A program made the position numbers and the translations under genes. Under the pieces are notes generated by a model that saw only the letters and a program-made list of their open reading frames with translations, searched no databases and had not been told where the DNA came from. From assembly GCA_964586225.1 (NCBI GenBank), contig CAZPHD010000003.1, positions 1-64,000 of the forward strand: DNA of 64,000 nt. The letters run 5' to 3'. Source of the DNA: JANJUB01 sp964586225. GTDB taxonomy: Bacteria > Armatimonadota > Fimbriimonadia > Fimbriimonadales > Fimbriimonadaceae. This document shows positions 33,019-41,827 of this stretch, in pieces. Positions within the stretch are counted from its first letter, which is position 1, and each line of letters begins with the position of its first letter.

Positions 33019-33845
33019 GACCGACGCAGGTCCACCTTACTCGCGATGATCCGGCCCGCTTTATCGCGTTTATAAGTCACCTTGGCGATCAACTTCTGCT
33101 GGATGGCGGCCTTCGTCGTCGGCTGGCCATCCAGCGTGAACTTGGTCGACGCACTATACGTGATGTGCAAGGCGCGATCCGTCTCGATGTCGAACATTGA
33201 GATGTTCGCGTGGTGCCGGATGACCGTCCCCTCAATCACTCCTTCCTGCTTGAGCGGCTCCATCTTCGGGATCTTGCCCTTCGCCGCCGCCGGTTCCTTC
33301 ACCGCCGCCGCGGGCATGACATCAACGACTTCGACGAGGAAGGTATCCAGCGTAGGCAGAAGCCTTCCCTTTGCCCACACGACCTGGCCCGTCTCGATAT
33401 CGGTCAACGAGGCCGCTCTCCCCTTGAGCTTGACGACCGACTTGTCAGTCGCCCGGTAACTAAACACACTGCCATCGTCGAACTTGAGCACCAGATACTT
33501 TGCATCAAGCTCTTGAACGGTGCCCTTCTTATAGTCCCGGCGCGCGGATTCGAGCCATGCCCACGTCGCCCGGTCGGCCATTTCGCGCAATTGCGGCGGG
33601 TCGACATCGGTCTTGATGCGACAATGCACCAAAGCCCCCGCTTCGAAGCCCTCGCGCTTGCCGGGTGCTTTGCTCCGCCAGAACTTGGTTTGGTAGGTGT
33701 CTTCAACCACGAGAGGCTGAGTGCCGACCTGCAGGATGAACCCTCGCTCGGTCCGCTCAATCACCTTCGCCTCAGTGAGCAAGGTCTCTGCCCACGCGGG
33801 CAACGAAGTCAAAACCAGTCCGACGGCCAGTATCCAACGCAGCAT
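33015..33845 (-). CDS. Hypothetical secreted protein
   Basis: A 276-residue protein. ATG 33845 gives a signal peptide MLRWILAVGLVLTSLPAWA|E. The mature part repeats short beta-strand units with Asp/Thr: GFILQVGTQPLVVEDTY, YLVLKFDDGSVFSYRATDKS, NISMFDIETDRALHITYSASTKFTLDG, and ends RIIASKVDLRR. The units look like small beta-barrel (SH3/OB-like) repeats separated by an Ala/Lys linker (AAAVKEPAAAKGK). No family recognised. Divergent from the SpoIIM gene and convergent with the choice-of-anchor A gene. Confidence 0.6.
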   Translation of the reverse strand: MLRWILAVGLVLTSLPAWAETLLTEAKVIERTERGFILQVGTQPLVVEDTYQTKFWRSKAPGKREGFEAGALVHCRIKTDVDPPQLREMADRATWAWLESARRDYKKGTVQELDAKYLVLKFDDGSVFSYRATDKSVVKLKGRAASLTDIETGQVVWAKGRLLPTLDTFLVEVVDVMPAAAVKEPAAAKGKIPKMEPLKQEGVIEGTVIRHHANISMFDIETDRALHITYSASTKFTLDGQPTTKAAIQQKLIAKVTYKRDKAGRIIASKVDLRRS

Positions 33846-33903
33846 ATGAATAAAGTTCACGCGGTGCCGCCAGATTTCCTGCTTCGGTATGATCAAATCT
33901 CGA

Positions 33904-34887
33904 ATGAACGAGGAGAGTTTCCTCCAGCAGCGAGAGCCCGATTGGAAGCGCCTGATGGTGCTGACTGATCGCGCGTCCATCACGCCGGGGCGGTTACCGT
34001 CCGCGGAGCTGCGCGAGTTCGTCGAGCTTTATCGCCGCGTCAGCGCCGACCTCTCCTATGTCCGTACGCAGAGCACGAACACCGCCCTCACCGACTTTCT
34101 GAACGACCTGGTTGGACGCGCGTATGTCACGCTCTACCGGCCAGTGCGGATGCCGCTTCATAAGGCACTCGGCGCGGCCGCCCTTGGGTTTGCCGACACG
34201 GTCAGGCGATTGCGCTACGCCATTCTCGTGAGTTTTCTAGTCTTTGCGGCGGGGATAGCCTTCGTGCCGCTGGCGGTCACGTCTAAGCCCGAGCTCAAAA
34301 CGAAGCTGATCCCCGAGCAGTGGGTTGAGGTCTTCGACAAATGGAAGCACGGAGACATGGAGAAGTACACGGCTGATCAAGCCGTAGGCATGACGGCGTT
34401 CTACAGCGCGAATAACCCTCGAGTCGCGATCATCACGGGCTCGGCCGCGGCGGGGTCATTTGGAATTCTCACGACCCAACTGCTCTTCTCAAACGGACTG
34501 CTCCTGGGGTCGCTCGCCACCGAACTCGCCGAAGTCAACCGCGTCGGCTATCTGATTCAGCACGTTTCTCCCCATGGCGCGACCGAGGTGACCGCCCTGA
34601 TCCTCGCCGGATCGGCGGGCTACTGGATGGCGTGGGCGCTGATCTCGCCGGGACGCAAGTCGCGAGGTGAGTCACTCAAAGGCGCCGGCAAGGACGCGAT
34701 CATCATGCTTGCCGGAAGCTTTATCATGATGTTCATCGCCGCTCCCATCGAGGGGTTTGTGAGCTTTAACGCCGCGGTGCCGATGCCGGTCAAGATGGCG
34801 GTCACGGTTCTTAGCGTCATCGCTTGGACCGCCTACTTCGTCGGATACGGCCGGGGGTCAGGTTCGAGTGCGATCGCGACCGGGTAG
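33904..34887 (+). CDS. SpoIIM (stage II sporulation protein M) family membrane protein
   Basis: A 327-residue polytopic membrane protein of the SpoIIM/DUF95 family: FLQQREPDWKRL and ELVELYRRVSADLSYVRT-like start (here EFVELYRRVSADLSYVRTQ), then several membrane spans with HVSPHGATEVTALILAGSAGYWMAW. In sporulators SpoIIM helps peptidoglycan remodelling; in non-sporulators it is a general membrane protein often beside RDD or MoxR genes. ATG 33904 is used because TATGAT ends 10 bases upstream; ATG 33889 overlaps that box. It overlaps the convergent coiled-coil gene by 30 bases. Confidence 0.82.
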   Translation: MNEESFLQQREPDWKRLMVLTDRASITPGRLPSAELREFVELYRRVSADLSYVRTQSTNTALTDFLNDLVGRAYVTLYRPVRMPLHKALGAAALGFADTVRRLRYAILVSFLVFAAGIAFVPLAVTSKPELKTKLIPEQWVEVFDKWKHGDMEKYTADQAVGMTAFYSANNPRVAIITGSAAAGSFGILTTQLLFSNGLLLGSLATELAEVNRVGYLIQHVSPHGATEVTALILAGSAGYWMAWALISPGRKSRGESLKGAGKDAIIMLAGSFIMMFIAAPIEGFVSFNAAVPMPVKMAVTVLSVIAWTAYFVGYGRGSGSSAIATG

Positions 34888-35418
34888 GGACTGGGTTTCC
34901 GGTCGTTCGATTTCCGACTTACCTCGCTCAATGGCGGTCATCACTCGACCGACCACTTGTTCGAGTTGCCCAAGCACTTCGCGGGCATAGGTGTCCGCGC
35001 CCCGGCGGAGTTGGACGGCTTCGCGGTCGGCTTGGCTCTTCAGCTCCTCCGACTGCGCCTTCGCCAACTTCAGAATCTCACTTTCGAGCACCATCACCTG
35101 CTGCTGGGCGCGGGCATGCTCAACGATCTTTTCGGCCTCGGCGCGCGCCTCGGTCACCAGTCGCTCCGCCTCCTTCTGCGCGCTCTCAAGCGTCATGTTG
35201 GCGTCCTCGCGCGCCGAATCCACGATGCGCTCGGATTCGCGCACGGTCTGGGCGGCTTGTTTAAGTTCTTGGGGCAAAGTGGCGCGAATCTTCGCGATCA
35301 CCATATTGACCTCGTCCTTGTCAAGGCCCCACACCATGCCCATGAATCCGCGTGGGCGATCCACGGCCAGTTCCTTCAGGTCTTCTAAGAGTCTTAGGAT
35401 GTCCACTCGGTTCTCCAC
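34858..35418 (-). CDS. Coiled-coil protein, DivIVA/F0F1-b-like
   Basis: A 186-residue protein with a long helical coiled coil (ELKQAAQTVRESERIVDSAREDANMTLESAQKEAERLV...), heptads from about residue 50 to 165. The N-terminal 45 residues (VDILRLLEDLKELAVDRPRGFMGMVWGLDKDEVNMVIAKIR) form a small conserved head seen in DivIVA-like cell-division or envelope proteins. It lies 15 bases after coaD, so it is in one operon. Probable scaffold role; not proven. Confidence 0.68.
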   Translation of the reverse strand: MENRVDILRLLEDLKELAVDRPRGFMGMVWGLDKDEVNMVIAKIRATLPQELKQAAQTVRESERIVDSAREDANMTLESAQKEAERLVTEARAEAEKIVEHARAQQQVMVLESEILKLAKAQSEELKSQADREAVQLRRGADTYAREVLGQLEQVVGRVMTAIERGKSEIERPETQSLPGRDRTRT

Positions 35419-35433
35419 GCTATTCGTACCTCA

Positions 35434-35928
35434 TTAGGACGTCGCTCGACGCTGCAAGGCTTCGGCAACAAGTTCAGCGACCGGCGCAGGCACGAGGCCT
35501 GCATAATCGCCCCCGAGCAACGCCACCTCGCGCACGATGCTTGAGCTCAGGTAGCTGTGCTCCCACTTCGTCATCAGCAACACGGTCTCAATCTCTTCAG
35601 CCAGGCGCCGGTTGACCATCGCCATCTGGAATTCGTAGTCAAAGTCAGCGGTCGCGCGCAAGCCCCGAACGATGGCGCGTGCGTCCTTCTCCCGAACAAA
35701 GTCGATCAGCAAGCCACTGAACGGTTCCACACTCACGGACGGCATATGGGCGACGGTCGCCTGCAATGCGGCAATTCGCTCGTCCGTCGTCATGAAGGGA
35801 ATCTTGGCCGTGTTCACCCCGATGCCGATGATCAGGCGATCAAACAGCCGCGCGGCCCGTTCGATCACATCAAGGTGGCCCAGGGTTGGGGGGTCAAAGG
35901 AGCCCGGGTAGATGGCAATGCGATGCAT
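35434..35928 (-). CDS. coaD: Phosphopantetheine adenylyltransferase
   Basis: A 164-residue enzyme of CoA synthesis that transfers AMP from ATP to 4'-phosphopantetheine. HRIAIYPGSFDPPTLGHLDVIERA carries the (H/T)xGH nucleotide motif (TLGH), and VRGLRATADFDYEFQMAMVNR with SYLSSSIVRE are the substrate segments. ATG 35928 is the conserved start. An in-frame upstream extension to 35982 runs into the tRNA-Leu gene and is not used. A coiled-coil gene follows. Confidence 0.95.
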   Translation of the reverse strand: MHRIAIYPGSFDPPTLGHLDVIERAARLFDRLIIGIGVNTAKIPFMTTDERIAALQATVAHMPSVSVEPFSGLLIDFVREKDARAIVRGLRATADFDYEFQMAMVNRRLAEEIETVLLMTKWEHSYLSSSIVREVALLGGDYAGLVPAPVAELVAEALQRRATS

Positions 35929-35952
35929 GGGCTGGGCCAACGCTTTCGTCCG

Positions 35953-36038
35953 TGGTGCGCGGAAGAGGACTCGAACCTCCACGCCTTGTGAGCACTACCA
36001 CCTCAAGGTAGCGTGTCTACCAATTTCACCATCCGCGC
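35953..36038 (-). tRNA. tRNA-Leu (anticodon GAG)
   Basis: The minus strand reads GCGCGGATGGTGAAATTGG as the 5' end, with a 7-bp acceptor stem GCGCGGA/TCCGCGC, discriminator A and encoded CCA. The anticodon stem CTACC/GGTAG holds TTGAGGT, giving anticodon GAG for CUC/CUU codons. The long variable arm and 86-base length are class II, as for Leu. The T loop is GGTTCGAGTCC. Confidence 0.95.
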
Positions 36039-36053
36039 ACGGGCGAATCTTGA

Positions 36054-36935
36054 TTATACCGAAGCCGGACGCGGAACGAATACCCGGAGCGCTTCCCGGT
36101 CAATCGACAGTTCGATCGGCGTTCTAAATCCCAGTTCGCCATCTACTGAGACGCTGATCGGTCGCGATGTCTCGATTTGTATCTGCTCGACCTCGCGCCA
36201 ATCCACATCAGGCAGGTTGATGTGGGCACCCGTACGGAGCCCGCGAATCAGCTGTAGCAGCCGTCGCCGACGATGGGATGCGAGCCAATACACGAGCAAG
36301 CGACCATTTGAGCCCGAGGCATCGGGGCTGAGCAAGAATGGCCCCGCATGGTGCCGCCCGCTCCCGGCCACGATCTGGATGCAGGTGGTCTCGATCACTT
36401 CATTCCCCGTCGTCAGACGAACTTGAAAGGAACGCATGCGCGGGAACGCCTGAACCGATGCCGTCAGATAGGCCAACTTGCCCAGCCACCGCTTCGAGCC
36501 GGCGCTGAGGCTCCGCGAAACCAGCGTCGACGCGCCGGCGGCCACGTGATTCACGAAGTAGCGATCGCCCATTCGGCCCAGGTCAATGAGGCCGATGTGG
36601 CCTTGGCTGATCACTCGGCACGCGCCGGCGGGATCCTGCGGGATACCGAGGTCGTACGCGAGCGCATTGCCCGTGCCGAGCGGCAGAATGCCCATCGTGA
36701 CCTCTCTGTGGGCGAAAAAGTGGGCCAGCGAACCGAGGGTGCCATCTCCTCCGCCCACAAGAACCGCCGGCGCGCCCGCTTGGGCAGCCGCCTCTCCCGC
36801 GGCCAGCAACCGGGATCCCTTGACGTGCCACTGGCGGACAATCGAGACGCCCTCTTGCCCCAAAAGATCAACAACCGAAGCTCCCCAGCGCCGGGAGCGG
36901 CGGGAGTTTCGGTTGATGATCAGGCAAGCGTCCAA
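36054..36935 (-). CDS. Diacylglycerol kinase catalytic domain protein
   Basis: A 293-residue lipid kinase of the DagK/YegS family. LVGGGDGTLGSLAHFF is the nucleotide-binding GGGDGT motif, and MGILPLGTGNALAYDLGIP is the second conserved loop. It phosphorylates a lipid (diacylglycerol, sphingoid or related) at the membrane interface. The start is TTG 36935, 14 bases after the polysaccharide-export gene's stop, so the two are co-transcribed. C-terminal beta domain as in DgkB (GELGFRTPIELSID). Confidence 0.85.
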   Translation of the reverse strand: MDACLIINRNSRRSRRWGASVVDLLGQEGVSIVRQWHVKGSRLLAAGEAAAQAGAPAVLVGGGDGTLGSLAHFFAHREVTMGILPLGTGNALAYDLGIPQDPAGACRVISQGHIGLIDLGRMGDRYFVNHVAAGASTLVSRSLSAGSKRWLGKLAYLTASVQAFPRMRSFQVRLTTGNEVIETTCIQIVAGSGRHHAGPFLLSPDASGSNGRLLVYWLASHRRRRLLQLIRGLRTGAHINLPDVDWREVEQIQIETSRPISVSVDGELGFRTPIELSIDREALRVFVPRPASV

Positions 36936-36949
36936 GGTGGACGAAGAGC

Positions 36950-37894
36950 TTAGTTGCCGAACAGCCGGAATCCGAAGATGCCACCAGTGAGGAAGCGATC
37001 CACGAAGAACAGCGTGTTGAAGATGGTGCCTAGCTGGTTGTAGTCGGGTGTTTTCGTCGTCGGAACAAAGATCAGGTCTCCAGGCATGAGCATCACGTTC
37101 TGCGAGAGGTCACCCTTGCGGACATAGTTGACGTAGTTTGCCTTAATGCGAATCAGCTGATCTTCCGTGCCCGGCTTGCGGCGGATGATGAGCGTTCCCG
37201 AGAACTTGGTCCGGTTCGGAATTTCGCCACCCGCCAACGAGATCACGTCTGAAAGGTACATCGGCTCTTTGTACAGATATTGACCTGGGCGAACAACGGC
37301 GCCCTGAATCTGGACACGATTCATGACCTCTTCGGGAATGAAGAGGGTGTCGCCGTCTTCGACCTCATAGTTCTGCGACATGTCGTTCTTGAACAACATG
37401 GAGTGAAGGTCAATCGGAATGACTTCGCGAGAACCCGCACGCGTGAGGGTCGCGCGGCGCAAGTCAGCACGGTCCGGGTTGATGCCACCGGCGCGGCTCA
37501 GCAACGTGAGCACGGTATCGCCGGGTCGCAAATCAGGGAATGTTCCGCCTTGCAGCACCATGCCGCCCACGTTCGCCCTCAACGGGCGATACTGGAGCAC
37601 CATGACCGAGACCTTGGGATCTCGGAGCTTGAGCCGCTCCTTGTAGATCGCAACGAGCTCTTCCTCAACTTCCGCCGTGGTCTTCCCTGCGACTTCGATG
37701 AGGCCCGCAAACGGCGCGCTGACGCGGCCGTCCGGCAGGATCGGCAACGCAACGATCATCTGGCTCTCGTTGTAAACCTGAATCTGGATCGTATCCAGCG
37801 GGCGCAACCGATATTGCACCGTTGACTGGGCAACCGATAACACCCCCAGAACGAGAGTGAGCCCTAGCAGCAATCCTAGCTTTACCAGTTTCAT
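36950..37894 (-). CDS. Polysaccharide export protein (Wza-like, SLBB domains)
   Basis: A 314-residue exported protein from ATG 37894. Residues 1-23 are a signal peptide. RLRPLDTIQIQVYNESQM with LPILPDGRVSAPFAGLIEVAGKTTAEVEEEL is the Poly_export domain. Two SLBB repeats follow (ANVGGMVLQGGTFPDLRPGDTVLTLLSRAGG; VQIQGAVVRPGQYLYKEPMYLSDVISLAGG). In other bacteria it forms an outer-membrane or periplasmic conduit for exopolysaccharide. No lipobox is evident. No other EPS gene is adjacent, but the PEP-CTERM proteins in this window fit an EPS producer. Confidence 0.87.
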   Translation of the reverse strand: MKLVKLGLLLGLTLVLGVLSVAQSTVQYRLRPLDTIQIQVYNESQMIVALPILPDGRVSAPFAGLIEVAGKTTAEVEEELVAIYKERLKLRDPKVSVMVLQYRPLRANVGGMVLQGGTFPDLRPGDTVLTLLSRAGGINPDRADLRRATLTRAGSREVIPIDLHSMLFKNDMSQNYEVEDGDTLFIPEEVMNRVQIQGAVVRPGQYLYKEPMYLSDVISLAGGEIPNRTKFSGTLIIRRKPGTEDQLIRIKANYVNYVRKGDLSQNVMLMPGDLIFVPTTKTPDYNQLGTIFNTLFFVDRFLTGGIFGFRLFGN

Positions 37895-37940
37895 GTCCCC
37901 ACAACCCACGAGCGACTTCCTGACTCGTTACGGTGCCGAG

Positions 37941-38645
37941 TCATTCTAGCACATCCCTATTGTCGGCAAGTCGAACGCGTCTCCTTCCTTCTATGACGAG
38001 ACAATACTCACCTTTGGTGGGAAAATGCCAGGTTTCGCTACCGGATTGTAGATTCCCGCGAATAATTTCTTGATGGAGCTTGGTCATTTCTCGGCATGCC
38101 GCGAACCTGCGATCGCCCAGAACTTCGCCCGCTAGCTTCAAAAGTGCCTCGATCCGGAACGGACTCTCGAATAACACGAGGGTGATCGGAGAGTCGGCAA
38201 AGGGCGCAAACTCTGCACGAATCGGGCCCGGCTTCCGGGGCAGAAATCCCAGAAAGGCAAATCGTTGAGCATAGAATCCGCTCAGCATCAGCGCGGTGGT
38301 AACGGCGCTTGGACCCGGAATCGCATCGATCTCGAACCCGCCCTCGTTGGCGAGGTCCACGAGCCGCGCCCCAGGATCGCTAATCCCAGGCGTGCCGCCA
38401 TCCGACAGCACCGCGGCAATTTGATCGCCAATTTCCGCCAGGTACGCAGCAATCTTTGCGTCGGTGGTGTGCTCGTTCAGCACCCGCATCGGCTTGCGAA
38501 GGTTGAGATGCGCCTGGAGTTTTCCGCTCACGCGGGTGTCTTCAACGAGCCAAAGGTCGGCTGATCCGAGCGCGTCGATCGAACGCGCGGAAAGATCGCC
38601 AAGATTGCCGATCGGAGTGGCAACCAAGACGATCTTCCCGGCCAT
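37941..38645 (-). CDS. rsmI: 16S rRNA (cytidine1402-2'-O)-methyltransferase
   Basis: A 234-residue tetrapyrrole-methylase-fold enzyme. KIVLVATPIGNLGDLSARSIDAL and AVLSDGGTPGISDPGARLV are RsmI hallmarks, and IDAIPGPSAVTTALMLSGF follows. It methylates the ribose of C1402 in 16S rRNA for decoding accuracy. It is slightly short of the usual 280 because it lacks the C-terminal extra domain. It begins 2 bases after the foldase gene's stop. Confidence 0.93.
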   Translation of the reverse strand: MAGKIVLVATPIGNLGDLSARSIDALGSADLWLVEDTRVSGKLQAHLNLRKPMRVLNEHTTDAKIAAYLAEIGDQIAAVLSDGGTPGISDPGARLVDLANEGGFEIDAIPGPSAVTTALMLSGFYAQRFAFLGFLPRKPGPIRAEFAPFADSPITLVLFESPFRIEALLKLAGEVLGDRRFAACREMTKLHQEIIRGNLQSGSETWHFPTKGEYCLVIEGRRRVRLADNRDVLE

Positions 38646-38647
38646 GA

Positions 38648-40372
38648 CTACTTCGGCTTGGAGCCGGCGGCCGCCTTGTCTTGCTCCGCTTTCTGCGCAG
38701 CTTCGGCGTCCTTGCGCGCTTGCTCTTCCTGTTTGCGCGCTTCCTCGTCGAACTTATCTTTCTCGATCTTGTCTTTGGCCCACTGATCAAGAATCAGTCG
38801 AACCTTCGCCTCTTGCTCAGCACTCAACACGCCCGCTTCTTTAAGCTTAAGCAGCTTCGCTTGAAGCTCGGCATACTTCTGCTGACCGGCCGGTTCGAAG
38901 TTCGCTGAAATCGCCGTCGCGGCGAGTTCCAAGTTGGTGGTCACCTGTGCGCCATCCTTCTTCGAAGCGTACAGATCAACCAACTCCATGCGCAGTTCGC
39001 CCGACTCGGATTGCTCCAGCATGCCTTCGAGAACCTCGATTCGACGGTCTGTTAGGGCAGCCTTTTCGGCGTCGCTCGAATCCGTCCAAACCTGATTGAA
39101 GGCCCAGAACTGGGCGAGCGGCACCACACGGGTTCCCAGCGGATCGTTGGCCGCCTCTTCGCCTCGCTTCATGAAGGCCTCGTACTTGGCCTTTCGCTCG
39201 GCGGGTGTCGCCTTACGCGAGTCATCGCTCTGCGTATAGACCGCGATATCGTAAAGAAGCTCGTAGCCAGGGCTCTTCCACGTGATGAGGTTCTCGCCCT
39301 TCAGTGCCTTGAGCTTCTCTTGAAGCTTGCCGGCGGCGCTGTCGCGTTGGAAGTCCTTCTTGTATTGAGCCTTCTTAGCTTCGAAGTCAGGCGGCAACTG
39401 CGACGCCTTCGAGTTCACCTTGACAATGCTGACGCCGCCGTCACCGAGCGTGTACGGACCCTCGACGGCGCCGATCGTCTGTTTAGCGATGGGAGCGTAG
39501 GCCGCGTTGAGGCCAATCGTCTTGCCGTCGACTTGGAACTCGTTGTCGCTCTTGGGCTTGTTGGGCCCCGGCTCGTCATCCGTGTACTTGTTCATCGCGG
39601 CTTCAAAGCTCAGACCACCCTTGATTTCGGCCATGATGTCGCTCGCCTTCTTTTTGAGGTCAACGCCGGGATGCTTGTCCTCCTTGAGGAAGATGCGCTT
39701 GCTCATGTACACATCGAAGAACGCCTTGATCGATTCATCGCTGGCGGGAATCTCGTTGCTGTACTTCTCCATTAGCAGCGTGTTCGCCGCGGACACGAGC
39801 AACTGGTTGCGCTCGTTGGGCGCCTTAAGCATCTGATCGACGCGCGTCATAGTCGCTTCACGCTGCGCCTTGGGATCGAGCTGATGAGCGGCCTTGTACG
39901 CGGCGTCCATCACGGCGGGAGACGCGTCCGCGGCAACCTTCTTTTCGGCGATCAGCGCCTGCTTGTTGCGCTCAATCTCCTCATCGATCATCTTTTCAAT
40001 GGCCTTTCGAACGCTCTCGTCACTCAAGTCGATACGCTCTCGATCGCAAAGCTCAATCAGCAGCCCCGCGTTGACTTGTTGGTCAACGGCCACGCCTGTG
40101 TATTGGGCCACGAAAACCGGCGGAACCTGCCCACCAAACGCCTCTCGGAACTGAGTGAGCGTCTGCTCCGCCATTCCGAACACCATCGGTTCGGTGATCG
40201 GGAACTTGCCGACGGTCGCGATCGCGGAGTCGTCCGGCGAAATCTGCGCCGAACCGCCTCGCGGGCCGCAGGTCGAAAAGATCATTGAGAATGCGAGGGC
40301 ACCAAGGATCGTGAAAACTACAATCTGGCAGCCTTTCGACTCCATTCTGTCGCGAAAATTAGAGACCGACAC
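38648..40372 (-). CDS. SurA/PpiD-like periplasmic foldase
   Basis: A 574-residue protein anchored by one span at residues ~17-35 (VVFTILGALAFSMIFSTCG). The rest is a SurA_N-type helical domain (MVFGMAEQTLTQFREAFGG, VDQQVNAGLLIELCDRERIDLSDESVRKAIEKMIDE) and a parvulin-like segment (DIMAEIKGGLSFEAAMNKYTDDEPGPN). The last ~180 residues are helical and Lys/Glu-rich, ending AAAGSKPK. It probably assists folding of exported proteins. The start GTG 40372 is tentative; ATG 40345 is also possible. It is divergent from lexA. Confidence 0.75.
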   Translation of the reverse strand: MSVSNFRDRMESKGCQIVVFTILGALAFSMIFSTCGPRGGSAQISPDDSAIATVGKFPITEPMVFGMAEQTLTQFREAFGGQVPPVFVAQYTGVAVDQQVNAGLLIELCDRERIDLSDESVRKAIEKMIDEEIERNKQALIAEKKVAADASPAVMDAAYKAAHQLDPKAQREATMTRVDQMLKAPNERNQLLVSAANTLLMEKYSNEIPASDESIKAFFDVYMSKRIFLKEDKHPGVDLKKKASDIMAEIKGGLSFEAAMNKYTDDEPGPNKPKSDNEFQVDGKTIGLNAAYAPIAKQTIGAVEGPYTLGDGGVSIVKVNSKASQLPPDFEAKKAQYKKDFQRDSAAGKLQEKLKALKGENLITWKSPGYELLYDIAVYTQSDDSRKATPAERKAKYEAFMKRGEEAANDPLGTRVVPLAQFWAFNQVWTDSSDAEKAALTDRRIEVLEGMLEQSESGELRMELVDLYASKKDGAQVTTNLELAATAISANFEPAGQQKYAELQAKLLKLKEAGVLSAEQEAKVRLILDQWAKDKIEKDKFDEEARKQEEQARKDAEAAQKAEQDKAAAGSKPK

Positions 40373-40468
40373 TGTGCATTCACCTCAAATCATCCGCTTC
40401 GCGGATTCGAAGAGTATGGCACAGGCGAGCGACCTGGCTCGATTTACGTTGTGGTTTGTGCGCAATCA

Positions 40469-40498
40469 GTAGACATAATGCGTGTATAATCCGTCTAC
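40469..40498 (+). promoter_or_regulatory. lexA promoter with candidate SOS operator
   Basis: A TATAAT -10 (40485-40490) is bracketed by GTAGAC (40469-40474) and GTCTAC (40493-40498), perfect 6-bp inverted arms 18 bases apart. Position over the -10 suits LexA autorepression. The sequence matches none of the well known LexA boxes (CTGT-N8-ACAG, GAACN4GTTC). Confidence 0.5.
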
Positions 40499-40518
40499 GC
40501 ACTTGGGGTGACTACCAA

Positions 40519-41148
40519 ATGGCCAAAGGAATGACCAAACGCCAGCAGGCGATTTTGCAGTTTGTGATGGACTATGTTCAGCGCGAGGGCTATCCACCTT
40601 CGATTCGCGAGATCGGAAGCCACTTCACCATTGGATCGCTCCGTGGGGTGACGGTCCACCTTGACGCCCTCGAAAAGAAGGGCTACATTGAGCGGTCCAA
40701 TACACCGCGCTCTATCAAGGTGACTCACCCGAACTTCCAGTCGAACTCGAAAGCGACCCTCGTCCCGCTCGTGGGTTCAATCGCCGCGGGGCAGCCGATC
40801 CTGGCCCAAGAAAGCGTCGAGGATCTCATTCCCGTGCCGTCTGAAATGGTCCGTAACATCGAAGGTGCTTTCCTGCTTCGCGTTAAGGGCGACTCCATGA
40901 CGGGCGAGGGCATCATGCCGCGCGACCTGGTGCTCGTGAAGCCACAGCCAAATGCAACCCACGGCGATCTCGTGGCCATCATGGTCGGCGAGGAAGCGAC
41001 CGTGAAACGGATCCACTTTGATCGCGATGCTATACGGCTCATGCCCGCTAACAACGCATATGACCCGATCGTGGTCAACCCTGAGGACGCACGCGTGCTT
41101 GGTCGCATCGTTGGCCTGATCCGTGATTATGCGGGCATGGCTTTCTAG
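40519..41148 (+). CDS. lexA: LexA repressor
   Basis: A 209-residue SOS repressor. The winged helix is MTKRQQAILQFVMDYVQREGYPPSIREIGSHF, then SLRGVTVHLDALEKKGYIER. The cleavage site Ala-Gly lies in VGSIAAGQP. The catalytic Ser is in VKGDSMTGEGI and the Lys in EEATVKRIHF. An upstream in-frame start is rejected because it would lie in the promoter. Its operator is probably the palindrome at 40469-40498. It lies divergent from the foldase gene. Confidence 0.95.
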   Translation: MAKGMTKRQQAILQFVMDYVQREGYPPSIREIGSHFTIGSLRGVTVHLDALEKKGYIERSNTPRSIKVTHPNFQSNSKATLVPLVGSIAAGQPILAQESVEDLIPVPSEMVRNIEGAFLLRVKGDSMTGEGIMPRDLVLVKPQPNATHGDLVAIMVGEEATVKRIHFDRDAIRLMPANNAYDPIVVNPEDARVLGRIVGLIRDYAGMAF

Positions 41149-41254
41149 CGCAAATAACGGGTTTCGAGATAAGTTCGCGGGAACCTAGGGTTTTGCTTGA
41201 TTCTAAGATATAATGCAAGTGTTGGCGCCAAGGGCGTCGGCATGGTTGGATCAG

Positions 41255-41827
41255 ATGAACAAAGTGAAACTTGGCGTTTTCGCGCTTGCGATCGCGGTTC
41301 CGGTTGCTGGAGCCCACGCCATCACCTTCTCGAATATTTTTATTGACGGCAATCCTGCGTCGGGTTCTCCCTTCGGGCCGAACGGTATCACCTTCGCTAT
41401 TCCCGATCACTTCTTGGTTGGTGCGGGAGCAAAGTCGCTCGTGATCAACTACCGTGTCGATGCCACGCCAGGCTACTTACTCACCGGATTTGACATGTTC
41501 CCGGTAGGCAATAGTCGAAATGGCCTCGTCGAGATCGACGTGGCTCACAGCAACAGCGGGGTTGAAAACCACTTGTACTCCGTCGCGTCGGGAGGAACCG
41601 TGATCAGCCTGCCCAGCCAGACGGGCAACGTGCTGTCGGGCACCAAGTCATTCTATGACGTCACTACGGTGATCGACCTGAGCGGACATTCCGCCAACTC
41701 GGTTAACACGGTCAGCCTCTACAGCGTATCGTACGCCGAAGCAGTACCTGAGCCGGCATCCGTGGCTGCTCTTGCACTGGGCTTTGGCGCGCTCGTCTCG
41801 CGCCGTCGCAAAGGAAACACCCGATGA
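41255..41827 (+). CDS. PEP-CTERM exported protein
   Basis: A 190-residue protein from ATG 41255, with signal peptide MNKVKLGVFALAIAVPVAGAHA. The mature part (FIDGNPASGSPFGPNG..., LVINYRVDATPGYLLTGFDMF) is a single beta-rich domain of unknown family. It ends AVPEPASVAALALGFGALVSRRRKGNTR, the PEP-CTERM motif, span and basic tail. Transcription likely starts after TATAAT at 41209-41214. It is coupled to the next PEP-CTERM gene by ATGA. Confidence 0.78.
   Translation: MNKVKLGVFALAIAVPVAGAHAITFSNIFIDGNPASGSPFGPNGITFAIPDHFLVGAGAKSLVINYRVDATPGYLLTGFDMFPVGNSRNGLVEIDVAHSNSGVENHLYSVASGGTVISLPSQTGNVLSGTKSFYDVTTVIDLSGHSANSVNTVSLYSVSYAEAVPEPASVAALALGFGALVSRRRKGNTR

Noticed and set aside
35929..35982. N-terminal extension of CoaD
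   Set aside because: It runs into the tRNA-Leu gene; the conserved CoaD start is at 35928.
40456..40518. N-terminal extension of LexA
   Set aside because: It overlaps the -10 box and the palindrome and has no similarity to LexA.
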